DNA of 64,000 bases, from contig JAQTLU010000002.1 in the NCBI GenBank assembly GCA_028714735.1, positions 307,169 through 371,168 on the forward strand. Direction: 5' to 3'. The DNA is from Gallionellaceae bacterium. GTDB taxonomy: Bacteria > Pseudomonadota > Gammaproteobacteria > Burkholderiales > Thiobacillaceae. Within the stretch, counting starts at the first letter, position 1; each line of letters opens with the position of its first letter. Shown piece by piece: positions 1-8,796 of the stretch. A program made the translations under genes and the position numbers. A model generated the notes under the pieces. That model ran no database searches. It was not told the DNA's origin and worked only from the letters and a program-made list of their open reading frames with translations.

Positions 1-267
1 CCCGGAACGAGGAGCAGGGGCCCCGCTTGCGGGGATGCGACCGTGCAGGGGAGGGCAACTTCGAGTTCACGGCGCTATCTTCTTGTCGCGCTCGATCAAC
101 GCGTAGGCCGAATGGTTGTGGATGGACGAGAAGTACCCTTCCCGGAACGAGGAGCAGGGGCCCCGCTTGCGGGGATGCGACCGTGCAGGGGAGGGCAACT
201 TCGAGTTCACGGCGCTATCTTCTTGTCGCGCTCGATCAACGCGTAGGCCGAATGGTTGTGGATGGAC
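1..267. repeat. 140-bp tandem duplication of the folE2 3' end
   Basis: Bases 1-127 and 141-267 are identical; the offset is 140 bp and the 13-base link at 128-140 is unique. The unit holds the last codons of folE2 (ending KKIAP and the stop), its 60-bp downstream region and a small hairpin (CCCCGC-TT-GCGGGG at 21-34 and 161-174). The copy at 1-127 is therefore a detached gene tail. After the identity ends, bases 130-134 and 270-274 share GAAGT, a trace of similarity at the junction. The window starts exactly at a unit boundary, so more copies may lie to the left, or this may be a contig-end artefact. Confidence 0.9.
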
Positions 268-1049
268 TCGAAGTTTTCCGCCTCGACGGTGTAGGCGTCG
301 ATACGTTCATCGCTGTTCAGGGTCGCGGCGACGTCGCGCACCAGGTCCTCGACGAACTTGGGATTGTCGTAGGCACGTTCGGTGACGTATTTCTCGTCCG
401 GCCGCTTGAGCAGGCCGTACAACTCGCAGGAGGCATTGTCCTCGGCGAAACGGACCAGGTCCTCGATCCAGACGAAGCTGTTGGTGCGCACCGCCAGGGT
501 GACGTGGGAACGCTGGTTGTGGGCACCGTACTCGGAAATCTTCTTGGAGCACGGGCACAGGCTGGTCACCGGCACCACGATGCGGATGGTCTGGATGTAT
601 TCGCCGTTCTTGATCTCGCCGATGAAGGTGACGTCGTAGTCGATCAGGCTTTCCACCCCGGACACCGGCGCCGTCTTGTTGATGAAGTAGGGGAAGCTCA
701 TCTCGACATGGCCGGATTCCGCCTCCAGGCGCTCGACGATCTGGCGCAGCATGTGCTCGAAGCTCTCGACCGAGATCTCGCGCTCGTAGCTGTTCAGGAT
801 CTCGACGAAGCGCGACATGTGGGTGCCCTTGAAATGGTGCGGCAGGTACACGTACATGTTGAAGGTGGCGATGGTGTGCTGGACGCCGCCGTTCTTGTCG
901 GCGACCCGGATCGGGTGGCGGATGGCCTTGATGCCGACCTTGTCGATGGCGATATGGCGGGCGTCGTGATAGTTCTGCACGTCCGGGATGGCGTCCGGGG
1001 GGCAGGGCTTGGTGGTTTCGCAGACGCTGTCGCAGTTGCCGTTGCTCAT
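207..1049 (-). CDS. folE2: GTP cyclohydrolase FolE2 (type IB)
   Basis: FolE2 converts GTP to 7,8-dihydroneopterin triphosphate, the first step of folate (and queuosine precursor) synthesis in the cytosol. The 280-residue length is usual for FolE2. The diagnostic metal-site stretch TSLCPCSK is at about residues 162-169, followed by the family sequence [10 protein letters not shown] start at 1049 because AGGAAG lies about 8 bases upstream; an upstream in-frame ATG at 1091 has no such site. It is the last gene of the xseB-ispA-dxs run, with a gap of about 60 bp after dxs. Its 3' end is duplicated at the window edge. The metal-flexible IB type replaces zinc-dependent FolE in many bacteria. Confidence 0.95.
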   Translation of the reverse strand: MSNGNCDSVCETTKPCPPDAIPDVQNYHDARHIAIDKVGIKAIRHPIRVADKNGGVQHTIATFNMYVYLPHHFKGTHMSRFVEILNSYEREISVESFEHMLRQIVERLEAESGHVEMSFPYFINKTAPVSGVESLIDYDVTFIGEIKNGEYIQTIRIVVPVTSLCPCSKKISEYGAHNQRSHVTLAVRTNSFVWIEDLVRFAEDNASCELYGLLKRPDEKYVTERAYDNPKFVEDLVRDVAATLNSDERIDAYTVEAENFESIHNHSAYALIERDKKIAP

Positions 1050-1109
1050 TGCAGTACTTCCTGTTTGTTCGATGACCGAAGTATAAGCCACCGCTAATAG
1101 TCGAGTAAA

Positions 1110-2957
1110 CTAGTCGGAAATAAATTCCCGGATCGATCGCTCCATTCCGGCCGCATCCAGGCCACAGCGGGCCAGCAAAACGGCATGGTCGCCATGCTCG
1201 ACGAAACGGTCGGGCAGGCCCAGGTGCAGGACCGGTTTGACGATGGCCATTTCGGCCAACGCCTCGGCCACCGCCGAACCGGCACCGGCCATGACGGCGT
1301 TCTCTTCCACGGTGACCAGATAGTCGTGCGTCTCGGCCAGTTGCCGCACCAGAGTGCGGTCGAGCGGCTTGATGAAGCGCATGTCGGCGACGGTGGCGTC
1401 GAGTATCTCGGCCACGGCCAGGGCCGGGGCGACCCGGCTGCCGAAGGCCAGGATGGCGACCCGGCGGCCCGGCCGGCGCACGATGCCCTGGCCGACCGGC
1501 AACGTGTCCAGGTCGCTGCCGATGGCCGCGCCCGGCCCGACCCCGCGCGGATAGCGCACCGCGCTGGGTCCGGCGTGCTGGTAGGCGGTAGACAGCAGGC
1601 GGCGGCACTCGGCCTCGTCCGAGGGCGCGGCGATCAGCATGTTGGGTATGCAGCGCAGGAAGCTGAGGTCATAGGCGCCGGCGTGGGTGGGGCCGTCGGC
1701 ACCGACCAGGCCGCCGCGGTCGATCGCCAGCATCACCGGCAGGTCCTGCAGGGCGATGTCGTGGATCAACTGGTCGTAGGCGCGCTGCAGGAAGGTGGAG
1801 TAAATGGCCACTACCGGCTTGAGACCCTCGCAGGCGAGGCCGGCGGCGAAGGTCAGGGCGTGCTGCTCGGCGATGCCGACGTCGAAATAGCGTTCCGGAT
1901 AGGCGGCGGCGAAGTCGGTCAGGCCGGAGCCCTCGCCCATGGCCGGGGTGATGCCGACCAGCCGGTCGTCGGCCGCCGCCATGTCGGTCAGCCACTGGCT
2001 GAAGATCTCGGTGTAGGTCGGCTTGCCGCCGGCCTTGGCGGACAGGCCGGCCTCGGGGTCGAACTTGCCGACGCCGTGGTAGCCACAGGGGTTTTCCTCG
2101 GCCGGCGCGTAGCCCTTGCCCTTGCGGGTGACGATGTGGAGGAACTGCGGCCCGGACAGCTTCTTGATGTTGGACAGGGTGTCGATCAGGGCGTCGACGT
2201 CGTGGCCGTCGATGGGGCCGAGGTAGTTGAAGCCGAATTCCTCGAACAGGGTACCCGGCGTCATCATGCCCTTCATGTGCTCCTCGGCCCGCTTGGCCAG
2301 CTCCAGGATGGGCGGGAAGGGCGCCAGCACCTTTTCGCTGCCGCGGCGCATGGCATTGTAGAAGCGGCCCGAGAGGAGCTTGGTCAGGTAGGTGTTGAGG
2401 GCGCCGACGTTGGCCGAGATCGACATCTCGTTGTCGTTCAGGATCACCAGCAGGTTGGCATCCATGGCGCCGGCGTTGTTGAGCGCCTCGAAGGCCATGC
2501 CGGCGGTCATGGCGCCGTCGCCGATCACCGCCACGGTACGGGTGTCCTCGCCCTTCAGCTTGGCCGCCGTGGCCATGCCCAGGGCGGCCGAGATCGAGGT
2601 GCTGGAATGGCCGGCGACGAAGGCGTCGTACTCGCTTTCCTCGCGCTTGGGAAAGCCGGACAGGCCGTCGGTCTGGCGCAGGCTGGCCATGCGCTCGCGG
2701 CGGCCGGTGAGAATCTTGTGGGCGTAGGTCTGGTGGCCGACATCCCAGACCAGCTTGTCGCGCGGGGTGTCGAACACGGCATGGAGGGCCACGGTCAGCT
2801 CGACCACGCCGAGGTTGGAGGCCAGGTGGCCGCCGGTCTTCGACACCGTTTCGATGATGTAGGCGCGCAGTTCCACCGCGAGTTGTTTCAACTCGGCGCG
2901 GCTGAGCGCCTTCAGGTCGCCCGGGTCGCTGACGCGGTCAAGAACGGGGATGATCAA
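1110..2957 (-). CDS. dxs: 1-deoxy-D-xylulose-5-phosphate synthase
   Basis: Dxs condenses pyruvate and glyceraldehyde 3-phosphate into DXP, the thiamine-diphosphate-dependent first step of the MEP isoprenoid pathway. The protein is 615 residues, the family size. It shows [12 protein letters not shown] near the N-terminus, the ThDP motif GDGAMTAG and the transketolase-type [15 protein letters not shown] place the start at a TTG that overlaps the ispA stop (TTGA at 2954-2957), so translation is probably coupled to ispA; the next in-frame sequence MIIPVLDRV matches how this family begins. Pairing dxs with ispA is a common arrangement that puts precursor supply and prenyl-chain synthesis in one transcript. 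Confidence 0.95.
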   Translation of the reverse strand: MIIPVLDRVSDPGDLKALSRAELKQLAVELRAYIIETVSKTGGHLASNLGVVELTVALHAVFDTPRDKLVWDVGHQTYAHKILTGRRERMASLRQTDGLSGFPKREESEYDAFVAGHSSTSISAALGMATAAKLKGEDTRTVAVIGDGAMTAGMAFEALNNAGAMDANLLVILNDNEMSISANVGALNTYLTKLLSGRFYNAMRRGSEKVLAPFPPILELAKRAEEHMKGMMTPGTLFEEFGFNYLGPIDGHDVDALIDTLSNIKKLSGPQFLHIVTRKGKGYAPAEENPCGYHGVGKFDPEAGLSAKAGGKPTYTEIFSQWLTDMAAADDRLVGITPAMGEGSGLTDFAAAYPERYFDVGIAEQHALTFAAGLACEGLKPVVAIYSTFLQRAYDQLIHDIALQDLPVMLAIDRGGLVGADGPTHAGAYDLSFLRCIPNMLIAAPSDEAECRRLLSTAYQHAGPSAVRYPRGVGPGAAIGSDLDTLPVGQGIVRRPGRRVAILAFGSRVAPALAVAEILDATVADMRFIKPLDRTLVRQLAETHDYLVTVEENAVMAGAGSAVAEALAEMAIVKPVLHLGLPDRFVEHGDHAVLLARCGLDAAGMERSIREFISD

Positions 2958-3826
2958 TACTGTCTCTCGATGATGAAGCGGGCGATCTCGGCCAGCCGTC
3001 GGCCCAGCTCGCCGAACGGCGCGATGGCGGCGAGGGCGTCGTCGACCAGCTCGCGGGCGTACTCGCGCGCCTCCCTGACGCTCATCAGGGTCAGGTAGGT
3101 GGCCTTGCCCTGGGCGGCATCCTTGCCGGCGGTCTTGCCCAGGGTGGCGGTGTCGGCCTCGCTGTCGAGGACGTCGTCCATGACCTGGAAGGCCAGGCCG
3201 ACGCACTTGGCGTAATGCTCAAGCGCGGCCCGCTGTTCGTCGGCCAGGGTGCCGCCGGACTGGGCGCCGAGCAGCACGGCGGCGCGGATCAGGGCGCCGG
3301 TCTTGTGGATGTGCATGAATTCCAGCTCGGCCAGGTCGATCTGCCTGCCGGTGCTGGCCAGGTCGACCGCCTGGCCGCCGCACATGCCGCGCGAACCGGC
3401 GGCACGGGCCAGCGCCGCGAGCATCCCGGCGCTGGCGCCGGCCTCGGCCAGGACCTCGAAGGCGGCGCTCTGCAGGGCATCGCCGACCAGCAGGGCGGTC
3501 GCCTCGTCATACTGGACGTGGCAGGTCGGCTTGCCCCGGCGCAGGTCGTCGTCGTCCATGCAGGGCAGGTCGTCGTGGCTCAGGGAATAGACGTGGATCA
3601 GTTCCACCGCGCAGGCGGCCGCCTCGGTGAGGGCGTTGTCGGCGCCGACCGCCTCGCCGGCGGCGAAGGCCAGCATCGGCCGCACCCGCTTGCCGCCGCC
3701 CAGGGCGACATAGCGCATGGCCTCGTGCAGGCGTTTCGGTTCCAACTCGGGCGAAGGCAGGGCGCTGGCCAGGGCGGTGTCGATGCGGGTCTGGACGGCG
3801 CGCGTCCAGGAGGCGAAATCGGTCAT
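2954..3826 (-). CDS. ispA: Farnesyl diphosphate synthase (polyprenyl synthetase)
   Basis: This enzyme joins DMAPP/GPP with IPP to make farnesyl diphosphate for quinone and undecaprenyl chains. The 290-residue protein has the first aspartate-rich motif [14 protein letters not shown] and the second DDVLD, both needed for Mg-diphosphate binding, plus GGGKRVRP near the N-terminus. The start at 3826 lies two bases after the xseB stop. An upstream extension of the frame to 3931 runs through xseB and is rejected. Order xseB-ispA-dxs is a conserved proteobacterial operon. Confidence 0.95.
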   Translation of the reverse strand: MTDFASWTRAVQTRIDTALASALPSPELEPKRLHEAMRYVALGGGKRVRPMLAFAAGEAVGADNALTEAAACAVELIHVYSLSHDDLPCMDDDDLRRGKPTCHVQYDEATALLVGDALQSAAFEVLAEAGASAGMLAALARAAGSRGMCGGQAVDLASTGRQIDLAELEFMHIHKTGALIRAAVLLGAQSGGTLADEQRAALEHYAKCVGLAFQVMDDVLDSEADTATLGKTAGKDAAQGKATYLTLMSVREAREYARELVDDALAAIAPFGELGRRLAEIARFIIERQY

Positions 3827-3828
3827 CG

Positions 3829-4080
3829 TTATGCTTCCGGACCGGCCGCCAGGTCCGGCTCGAATTCCTTGAGCAGCCCGTTCTCCAGTATCTTCACCTG
3901 CTGTTCCGCCTCGGCCAGGGTCTTCTGGCAATAGCCGGTCAATTCCATGCCGCGCTTGTAGGCCGCCAGGGAGTCTTCCAGGGTCAGGTTGCCCGCCTCC
4001 ATGGCCGCGACCAGTCCTTCCAGTTCGGCGACGGCGGCTTCGAAGCTTTTCGGCGGGGCGGTCTTGCTGGTTTTGCTCAT
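3829..4080 (-). CDS. xseB: Exodeoxyribonuclease VII small subunit
   Basis: XseB is the small subunit of exonuclease VII, which degrades single-stranded DNA with XseA; XseA is not in this window. The 83-residue length and the core SFEAAVAELEGLVAAME with LTLEDSLAAYKRGMEL are typical, forming two helices. The start at 4080 is the internal ATG before SKTSK; the earlier ATG at 4122 would overlap the divergent promoter region. It is the first gene of the minus-strand isoprenoid/folate operon and is divergent from the glycine riboswitch operon. Confidence 0.92.
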   Translation of the reverse strand: MSKTSKTAPPKSFEAAVAELEGLVAAMEAGNLTLEDSLAAYKRGMELTGYCQKTLAEAEQQVKILENGLLKEFEPDLAAGPEA

Positions 4081-4128
4081 GGCGGCTACGGGGTTACGGG
4101 CCCGGAATGATAGCCCAGGCAAGGCCGC

Positions 4129-4157
4129 TTGTCCCTATCGGGCGGCCTCGGTATAGT
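4129..4157 (+). promoter_or_regulatory. Sigma-70-type promoter of the glycine riboswitch operon
   Basis: A -35 box TTGTCC (4129-4134) is followed after 17 bases by the -10 box TATAGT (4152-4157), giving a start near 4164, just ahead of the first glycine aptamer. Spacing is optimal and the match is 4/6 plus 5/6. Confidence 0.7.
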
Positions 4158-4173
4158 GGCGTTCGCCAACGTT

Positions 4174-4332
4174 TCCGTGGGAGAGAGGGCCGCAAGGTCC
4201 CGCCGAAGGCGCAACCCACCCAACAATCGCTCAGGCAAAAGGGCCACGGTAAACAGGCAACTCTGGAGAGCGCCGCCAGTCATGGCGGCCACCGATGGGG
4301 CAAAACTCTCAGGTAACCGGACAGAGGGGTGG
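4174..4332 (+). promoter_or_regulatory. Tandem glycine riboswitch
   Basis: Two glycine aptamers lie in series. The first (about 4176-4247) has GCCGAAGGCGCAA and CTCAGGCAAAAGG; the second (about 4259-4330) has GGAGAGCGCC, GGGGCAAAACTCTCAGG and closing ACAGAGGGG. These are the conserved elements of the glycine riboswitch, which usually turns on glycine cleavage genes when glycine is abundant. Here the first gene downstream is lipA, then gcvT and gcvH. I see no obvious intrinsic terminator between 4332 and 4409, so control may act on translation. A 21-codon frame starting ATG at 4335 right behind GGTGGAG sits between the aptamer and lipA; whether it is translated is unknown. Confidence 0.92.
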
Positions 4333-4408
4333 AGATGTCGAATGCGTCTTCCATCTTTGGATATTGGAGCCCTGCTTGCAGCCGCAATCCCCCGCCAATC
4401 TGACCCGC

Positions 4409-5281
4409 ATGCCGGCCTGGATCCGCCAGAACCTCGGTCGCGGCGGCCAGTTCCCGACTACTGCACGCGCCGTCGACGGCCTCAATACGGTGTGCGACGA
4501 GGCGCGCTGCCCGAACAAGGGCGAATGCTGGAGTCGCGGCACCGCCACCTTCATGCTGCTGGGCGACACCTGCACCCGCGCCTGCGGTTTCTGTGCCGTA
4601 AAGACCGGCCGGCCGGCCTGGGCCGACCGCGACGAACCGCGCCGGGTCGCCGAGGCGGCCATCGAGATGAATCTTTCCTTCGTGGTGCTCACCTCGGTCA
4701 ACCGCGACGACCTGCCGGACGGCGGCGCCGGTTGCTTCGCCGAGACCCTGGAACAGCTGCGCCTGGCCAAGGCCGATATGGGCGTCGAGTTCCTGACCCC
4801 GGATTTCCGCAACTGCCAGGGCGAAGCGGCCGAGCTTTTCGTTGCCACTCTCGACCACCTGCCGGAAGACAGCCGCCGCGACCTGGTCTGGGGCCACAAC
4901 GTCGAGACCGTGCCGCGCCTGTACCGCGAGGCGCGCAAGGGTGCGCAGTATGAGCGTTCGCTCGACCTGCTCAAGCTGGCCGCCGGCCAGCCCGGCGTCG
5001 AGGCCAAGTCCTCGCTCATGCTCGGCCTCGGCGAGACCCGGGAAGAAGTCCTTGCCGTGCTGGCCGACCTGCGTGCCGCCGGGGTGAGCCGGCTGTCCCT
5101 GGGCCAGTATCTGCGGCCTACGCTTGCCAACCTGCCGGTGACCCGTTACGTTCACCCGGACGAATTCGCCGACTACGAGACCGAGGCACGCGGGATGGGT
5201 TTTTCCTGGGTCAAGGCCGGCCCGCTGGTGCGCAGTTCCTATTACGCCGAAGAGATCCAACATGAAACAGACCCCGCTTAA
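4409..5281 (+). CDS. lipA: Lipoyl synthase
   Basis: LipA is a radical SAM enzyme that inserts two sulfur atoms into protein-bound octanoyl groups, here presumably on GcvH. The protein has the auxiliary cluster motif [12 protein letters not shown] (C-x4-C-x5-C), the radical SAM motif CTRACGFC (C-x3-C-x2-C) and the C-terminal RSSYYAEE that supplies the serine ligand. It is 290 residues from the ATG at 4409. That ATG has no clear ribosome binding site; an open frame continues back to 4295 but that part is riboswitch RNA, so the exact start is uncertain (TTG codons at 4364 and 4382 are alternatives). It overlaps gcvT by 20 bases. Placing it directly under a glycine riboswitch ties cofactor assembly to substrate. 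Confidence 0.9.
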   Translation: MPAWIRQNLGRGGQFPTTARAVDGLNTVCDEARCPNKGECWSRGTATFMLLGDTCTRACGFCAVKTGRPAWADRDEPRRVAEAAIEMNLSFVVLTSVNRDDLPDGGAGCFAETLEQLRLAKADMGVEFLTPDFRNCQGEAAELFVATLDHLPEDSRRDLVWGHNVETVPRLYREARKGAQYERSLDLLKLAAGQPGVEAKSSLMLGLGETREEVLAVLADLRAAGVSRLSLGQYLRPTLANLPVTRYVHPDEFADYETEARGMGFSWVKAGPLVRSSYYAEEIQHETDPA

Positions 5282-6338
5282 CGCCAAGCACCGCGAGGCC
5301 AACGCCAAACTGGTCGATTTTTCCGGCTGGGAGATGCCGATCCACTACGGCTCCCAGATCGAGGAGCACCACGTCGTGCGCACCGGCGCGGGCATGTTCG
5401 ATGTCTCCCACATGCTGCCGGTCGACATCAAGGGCGAGGGCGCGCGCGCATTCCTGAAGAAGCTCCTGGCCAACAACGTCGACAAGCTGCAGACCACCGG
5501 CAAGGCGCTCTATTCCTGCATGCTGCACGAGGGCGGCGGCGTGGTCGACGACCTCATCGTCTATTTCATGACCGAGACCTGGTTCCGCATCGTGGTCAAC
5601 GCCGGCTGCGCCGAAAAGGACATCGCCTGGATGGAGGTCCAGCGCGACCAGTTTGCCCCCGGCCTGCAGATCATCCCCTGCCGCGACCTCGCAATGATCG
5701 CCATCCAGGGCCCCAAGGCGGCCGAGAAGTTCTGGGAGTCCCTGCCCGGCAGCGAAGGCCCGACCAAGCCGATGAAACCGTTCACCGCGATAGTGATCGG
5801 CACCATGTTCGTCGCCCGCACCGGCTACACCGGCGAGGACGGCTTCGAGATCATGCTGCCGGGCCGCGCCGCGCCCTACATGTGGCAGGCCATGCTGGAC
5901 GCCGGGGTCAAGCCGATCGGCCTGGGCGCCCGTGACACCCTGCGCCTGGAGGCGGGCATGAACCTGTTCGGCCAGGACATGGACGAAAAGACCACGCCGC
6001 TGGAATCCGGCCTGGCCTGGACCGTGGACCTGAAGTCCGAACGGGACTTCATCGGCAAGGACGCCCTGCTGCGCCTGCCGCGCGCCAAGCAACTGGTCGG
6101 CCTGGTGCTGCAGGACCGCGGCGTCCTGCGCGGCCACCAGAAGGTATTTACCGCGGCCGGCGAAGGCGAAGTCACCAGCGGCAGCTTCTCGCCCACCCTC
6201 AACTGCGCCATCGCCCTGGCCCGCGTGCCGGTCGGCGTCAATGTCGGCGACGAGGTCGAAGTGGCGATCCGCGACAAAAAATTGAAGGCACGGGTGGTGA
6301 AATACCCGTTCGTGCGTAATGGCAAAGCTTTGGTTTAA
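5262..6338 (+). CDS. gcvT: Glycine cleavage system T protein (aminomethyltransferase)
   Basis: GcvT transfers the methylene unit from aminomethyl-lipoyl-GcvH to tetrahydrofolate and frees ammonia. The 358-residue protein begins [29 protein letters not shown] region and carries the folate-site stretches [11 protein letters not shown] and [14 protein letters not shown]. The start lies inside the lipA 3' end, which suggests translational coupling. It is followed directly by gcvH. One variation is SHMLPVDI where most T proteins read SHMG. Confidence 0.96.
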   Translation: MKQTPLNAKHREANAKLVDFSGWEMPIHYGSQIEEHHVVRTGAGMFDVSHMLPVDIKGEGARAFLKKLLANNVDKLQTTGKALYSCMLHEGGGVVDDLIVYFMTETWFRIVVNAGCAEKDIAWMEVQRDQFAPGLQIIPCRDLAMIAIQGPKAAEKFWESLPGSEGPTKPMKPFTAIVIGTMFVARTGYTGEDGFEIMLPGRAAPYMWQAMLDAGVKPIGLGARDTLRLEAGMNLFGQDMDEKTTPLESGLAWTVDLKSERDFIGKDALLRLPRAKQLVGLVLQDRGVLRGHQKVFTAAGEGEVTSGSFSPTLNCAIALARVPVGVNVGDEVEVAIRDKKLKARVVKYPFVRNGKALV

Positions 6339-6349
6339 TGGAGAACATA

Positions 6350-6739
6350 ATGAGCATCCCCGCTGATCTGAAATACACCAAGTCCCACGAGTGGGTTCGC
6401 CTGGAAGCGGACGGCAGCGTGTCCGTGGGCATCACCGACCATGCCCAGGAACTGCTCGGCGACATGGTATTCATCGAGAATCCGGCGCTGGGCCGCGTTT
6501 TGAACGCCGGCGAGGAATGCGCCGTGGTCGAGTCGGTCAAGGCCGCCTCCGACGTCTACGCCCCGATCGCCGGCGAGGTGATCGCCGCCAACGAGGAACT
6601 GGAAGCCAGCCCTGACCTGCTCAACAAAGACCCCTACGGCGCCTGGATGTTCAAGGTCAAGCCGGCCGATGCCGGCGACCTCGGCGGCCTGATGGACGCC
6701 GCCGCCTACCAGGCCCACGTGGATTCAGAAGCACATTGA
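6350..6739 (+). CDS. gcvH: Glycine cleavage system H protein
   Basis: GcvH is the lipoyl carrier that shuttles the aminomethyl group between the P, T and L proteins. The lipoylated lysine is K64 in ESVKAASD. Length is 129 residues, as usual. I choose the ATG at 6350, which has GGAG 7 bases upstream; the ATG at 6338 overlaps the gcvT stop and adds only MENI. The lipoyl group is presumably made by the lipA two genes upstream. The gap to gcvPA holds a heptanucleotide repeat element. Confidence 0.96.
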   Translation: MSIPADLKYTKSHEWVRLEADGSVSVGITDHAQELLGDMVFIENPALGRVLNAGEECAVVESVKAASDVYAPIAGEVIAANEELEASPDLLNKDPYGAWMFKVKPADAGDLGGLMDAAAYQAHVDSEAH

Positions 6740-6755
6740 TGGAGAGACGAGACCC

Positions 6756-6846
6756 AAGATGAAAGAGGCAAGATGCAAGAAGGCGCGTAAGCAGGCCTTT
6801 CCTTGAATCTTGCACCTTGAACCTTGAACCTTGAATCTTGCACCTG
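6756..6846. repeat. Heptanucleotide inverted-repeat element 1 (gcvH-gcvPA)
   Basis: The left arm has four consecutive seven-base words, AAGATGA AAGAGGC and then AAGATGC AAGAAGG (6756-6783). After 17 bases the right arm has six more, CCTTGAA and TCTTGCA in the order 1-2-1-1-1-2 (6801-6842), ending CCTG. The right-arm words are the reverse complement of the left-arm type (TTCAAGG, TGCAAGA), so the RNA can fold into a long imperfect hairpin. The element starts 16 bases after the gcvH stop and ends 8 bases before the gcvPA start codon, which has no visible Shine-Dalgarno sequence. Confidence 0.85.
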
Positions 6847-6854
6847 ACCAAACC

Positions 6855-8246
6855 ATGCCATTCATTCCACACACCGAACAGGATGTCGCCGAGATGCTGG
6901 CCAGCATCGGCGCAGCCGATATCGAGGAGCTGTTCGACGAGATTCCAGCCGTCCTGCGCTGCGAGGGCCTGGCGGGAATCCCGGTGGGCGAATCCGAGAT
7001 GGCGGTCACCCGGCGCGCCCATGAACTGGCGGCCCAGGACGGCTTCTACCTGAACTTCATCGGCGCCGGCGCCTACGAGCACCACATCCCGGCCGCAGTC
7101 TGGCAACTGGCGACCCGGGGCGAGTACTACACCGCCTACACGCCCTACCAGGCCGAGGCCAGCCAGGGCACCCTGCAGCTGATCTACGAATACCAGACCA
7201 TGATGACCCGGCTGACCGGGCTGGATGTCTCCAACGCCTCGCTCTACGACGGCGCCACGGCCCTGGCTGAAGCGGTGCTGATGGCGGTGCGGGCGAACAA
7301 GGCCAATGTGCGCCGGGTGCTGGTGCCGGCTACCGTGCATCCACGCTACCGGGCGGTCGCCCAGGCCATGGTCAGGAACCAGGGCATCGAACTGGTGCCC
7401 CTGCCGTACTGCACCGAATGCGGCCATACCCTGGTCGAGGGCCTCAAGGCCTATGAGGACCAACCGGCCGCCGCCCTGGTGATCCCGCAGCCCAACTACT
7501 TCGGCGTCCTGGAGCCGGTCGATGCCCTGACCGACTGGGCGCATGACCACGGCATGCTGGCCATCGCCGTGGTCAACCCGATGTCCCTGGCCCTCCTGAA
7601 GGCGCCCGGAACATGGGGCGAGAAGGGCGTCGACATCTGCGTCGGCGACGGCCAGCCGCTCGGCATCCCGCTGTCTTCCGGCGGCCCCTACTTCGGCTTC
7701 ATGACCTGCCGCCAGGCCCTGGTGCGCCAGATGCCCGGCCGCATCGTCGGCGCCACCGTCGACAAGGACGGCCAGCGCGGCTACGTGCTCACCCTGCAGG
7801 CGCGCGAGCAGCATATCCGCCGCGCCAAGGCAACCTCCAACATCTGCTCCAACCAGGGCCTGATGGTGGCCGCCGCGACCATGCACATGGCCCTGCTGGG
7901 GCCGCAGGGGCTGAAGGATGTCGCCCTGGCCAGCCACGGCCAGACCCGTGCCCTGCTCGACCGTCTGTGCGCGATCCCGAACGTCAGGCGCGCCTTCTCC
8001 GGGCCGTACTTCCACGAGGCGGCGATCCGCATCGACGGCGATGTCGAGGCGGTGTTGCGGGCGTTGCGGGCACAGGGCATCCTGGGCGGCCATGCACTCG
8101 GCCGCGACTACCCCGAACTGGCCGACACGATCCTGTTCTGCGCCACCGAGACCAAGACCGATGGCGACCTGGATCTCTATGCGCAACAATTGGAGCGCAT
8201 CCTGAGCAAGCGGCGCGAGGCTCCACCCTGCGCCTACAAGTCCTGA
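6855..8246 (+). CDS. gcvPA: Glycine decarboxylase subunit 1 (P protein, N-terminal half)
   Basis: With GcvPB it forms the split PLP-dependent glycine decarboxylase, which loads the aminomethyl group on GcvH and releases CO2. The 463-residue protein starts [15 protein letters not shown] and contains [13 protein letters not shown] and [11 protein letters not shown], typical of the alpha subunit; it lacks the PLP lysine, which is in GcvPB. The frame extends 8 codons upstream into the repeat element, but family proteins begin at MPFIPHT. Two-subunit P proteins occur in many bacteria and archaea. An unrelated tpx gene separates the two subunits here. Confidence 0.95.
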   Translation: MPFIPHTEQDVAEMLASIGAADIEELFDEIPAVLRCEGLAGIPVGESEMAVTRRAHELAAQDGFYLNFIGAGAYEHHIPAAVWQLATRGEYYTAYTPYQAEASQGTLQLIYEYQTMMTRLTGLDVSNASLYDGATALAEAVLMAVRANKANVRRVLVPATVHPRYRAVAQAMVRNQGIELVPLPYCTECGHTLVEGLKAYEDQPAAALVIPQPNYFGVLEPVDALTDWAHDHGMLAIAVVNPMSLALLKAPGTWGEKGVDICVGDGQPLGIPLSSGGPYFGFMTCRQALVRQMPGRIVGATVDKDGQRGYVLTLQAREQHIRRAKATSNICSNQGLMVAAATMHMALLGPQGLKDVALASHGQTRALLDRLCAIPNVRRAFSGPYFHEAAIRIDGDVEAVLRALRAQGILGGHALGRDYPELADTILFCATETKTDGDLDLYAQQLERILSKRREAPPCAYKS

Positions 8247-8270
8247 AACCAAGATTCAGAGGAGAAGCGA

Positions 8271-8789
8271 ATGTCTACCACCGTAACCCTGTCCGGCGAT
8301 CCCGTTAACGTCGGCGGCGATTTCCCCCGCGCCGGCGACAAGGCGCCCAGCTTCATGCTGGTCGACAAGGACCTGAAGGACGTGGCCCTGTCGAACTACT
8401 TCGGCAAGCGCAAGATACTCAACATCGTTCCCAGCCTGGACACCCCGGTCTGCCAGGCCTCCGCCCGCCGCTTCAACTCCGAGGCCGCCACTCTGCCCAA
8501 TACCGTGGTGCTGGTGATCTCCGCCGACCTGCCGTTCGCCCAGGCGCGCTATTGCGGTGCCGAGGGGCTCAACAACGTGGTCACCCTGTCGACCATGCGC
8601 GGGCGCGATTTCCACAAGCAATACGGCGTCATGATCATGGACCCGCCGCTGTCCGGCCTGCTCGCCCGCGCGGTGGTGGTGCTGGACGAGAACGACCGCG
8701 TGGTCTACTCGCAGATGGTGCCCGAGATCACCCATGAGCCCAACTACGACGCTGCCCTGGCGGCTGCCCGGGGCGAGCCGCTGAAATAA
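8271..8789 (+). CDS. tpx: Thiol peroxidase Tpx (atypical 2-Cys peroxiredoxin)
   Basis: Tpx reduces hydroperoxides with electrons from thioredoxin. The 172-residue protein has the peroxidatic cysteine C61 in PSLDTPVCQ and the resolving cysteine C95 in RYCGAEGL, the same numbering as in E. coli Tpx. GAGGAGAAG upstream of the ATG is a strong ribosome binding site. It sits between gcvPA and gcvPB on the same strand, 24 bases after the first and 7 before the second, so it is in the glycine-riboswitch transcript. Why a peroxidase belongs there is not clear; it may protect the lipoyl thiols, which is my inference. Confidence 0.95.
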   Translation: MSTTVTLSGDPVNVGGDFPRAGDKAPSFMLVDKDLKDVALSNYFGKRKILNIVPSLDTPVCQASARRFNSEAATLPNTVVLVISADLPFAQARYCGAEGLNNVVTLSTMRGRDFHKQYGVMIMDPPLSGLLARAVVVLDENDRVVYSQMVPEITHEPNYDAALAAARGEPLK

Positions 8790-8796
8790 GCCAGCC

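Noticed and set aside
1-267. Template and variable repeats of a diversity-generating retroelement
   Set aside because: The copies are identical with no adenine-specific changes, and no reverse transcriptase is nearby.
27-1097. Long open frame on the plus strand opposite folE2
   Set aside because: It is antisense to a clearly conserved gene and has no recognisable motif; high GC keeps such shadow frames open. The same applies to the long frames opposite dxs, tex, flhA, dsrL and dsrK.
4335-4400. Short frame right behind the glycine riboswitch as a gene
   Set aside because: Only 21 codons with no conserved feature; kept as a possible leader peptide in the riboswitch entry, not as a CDS.
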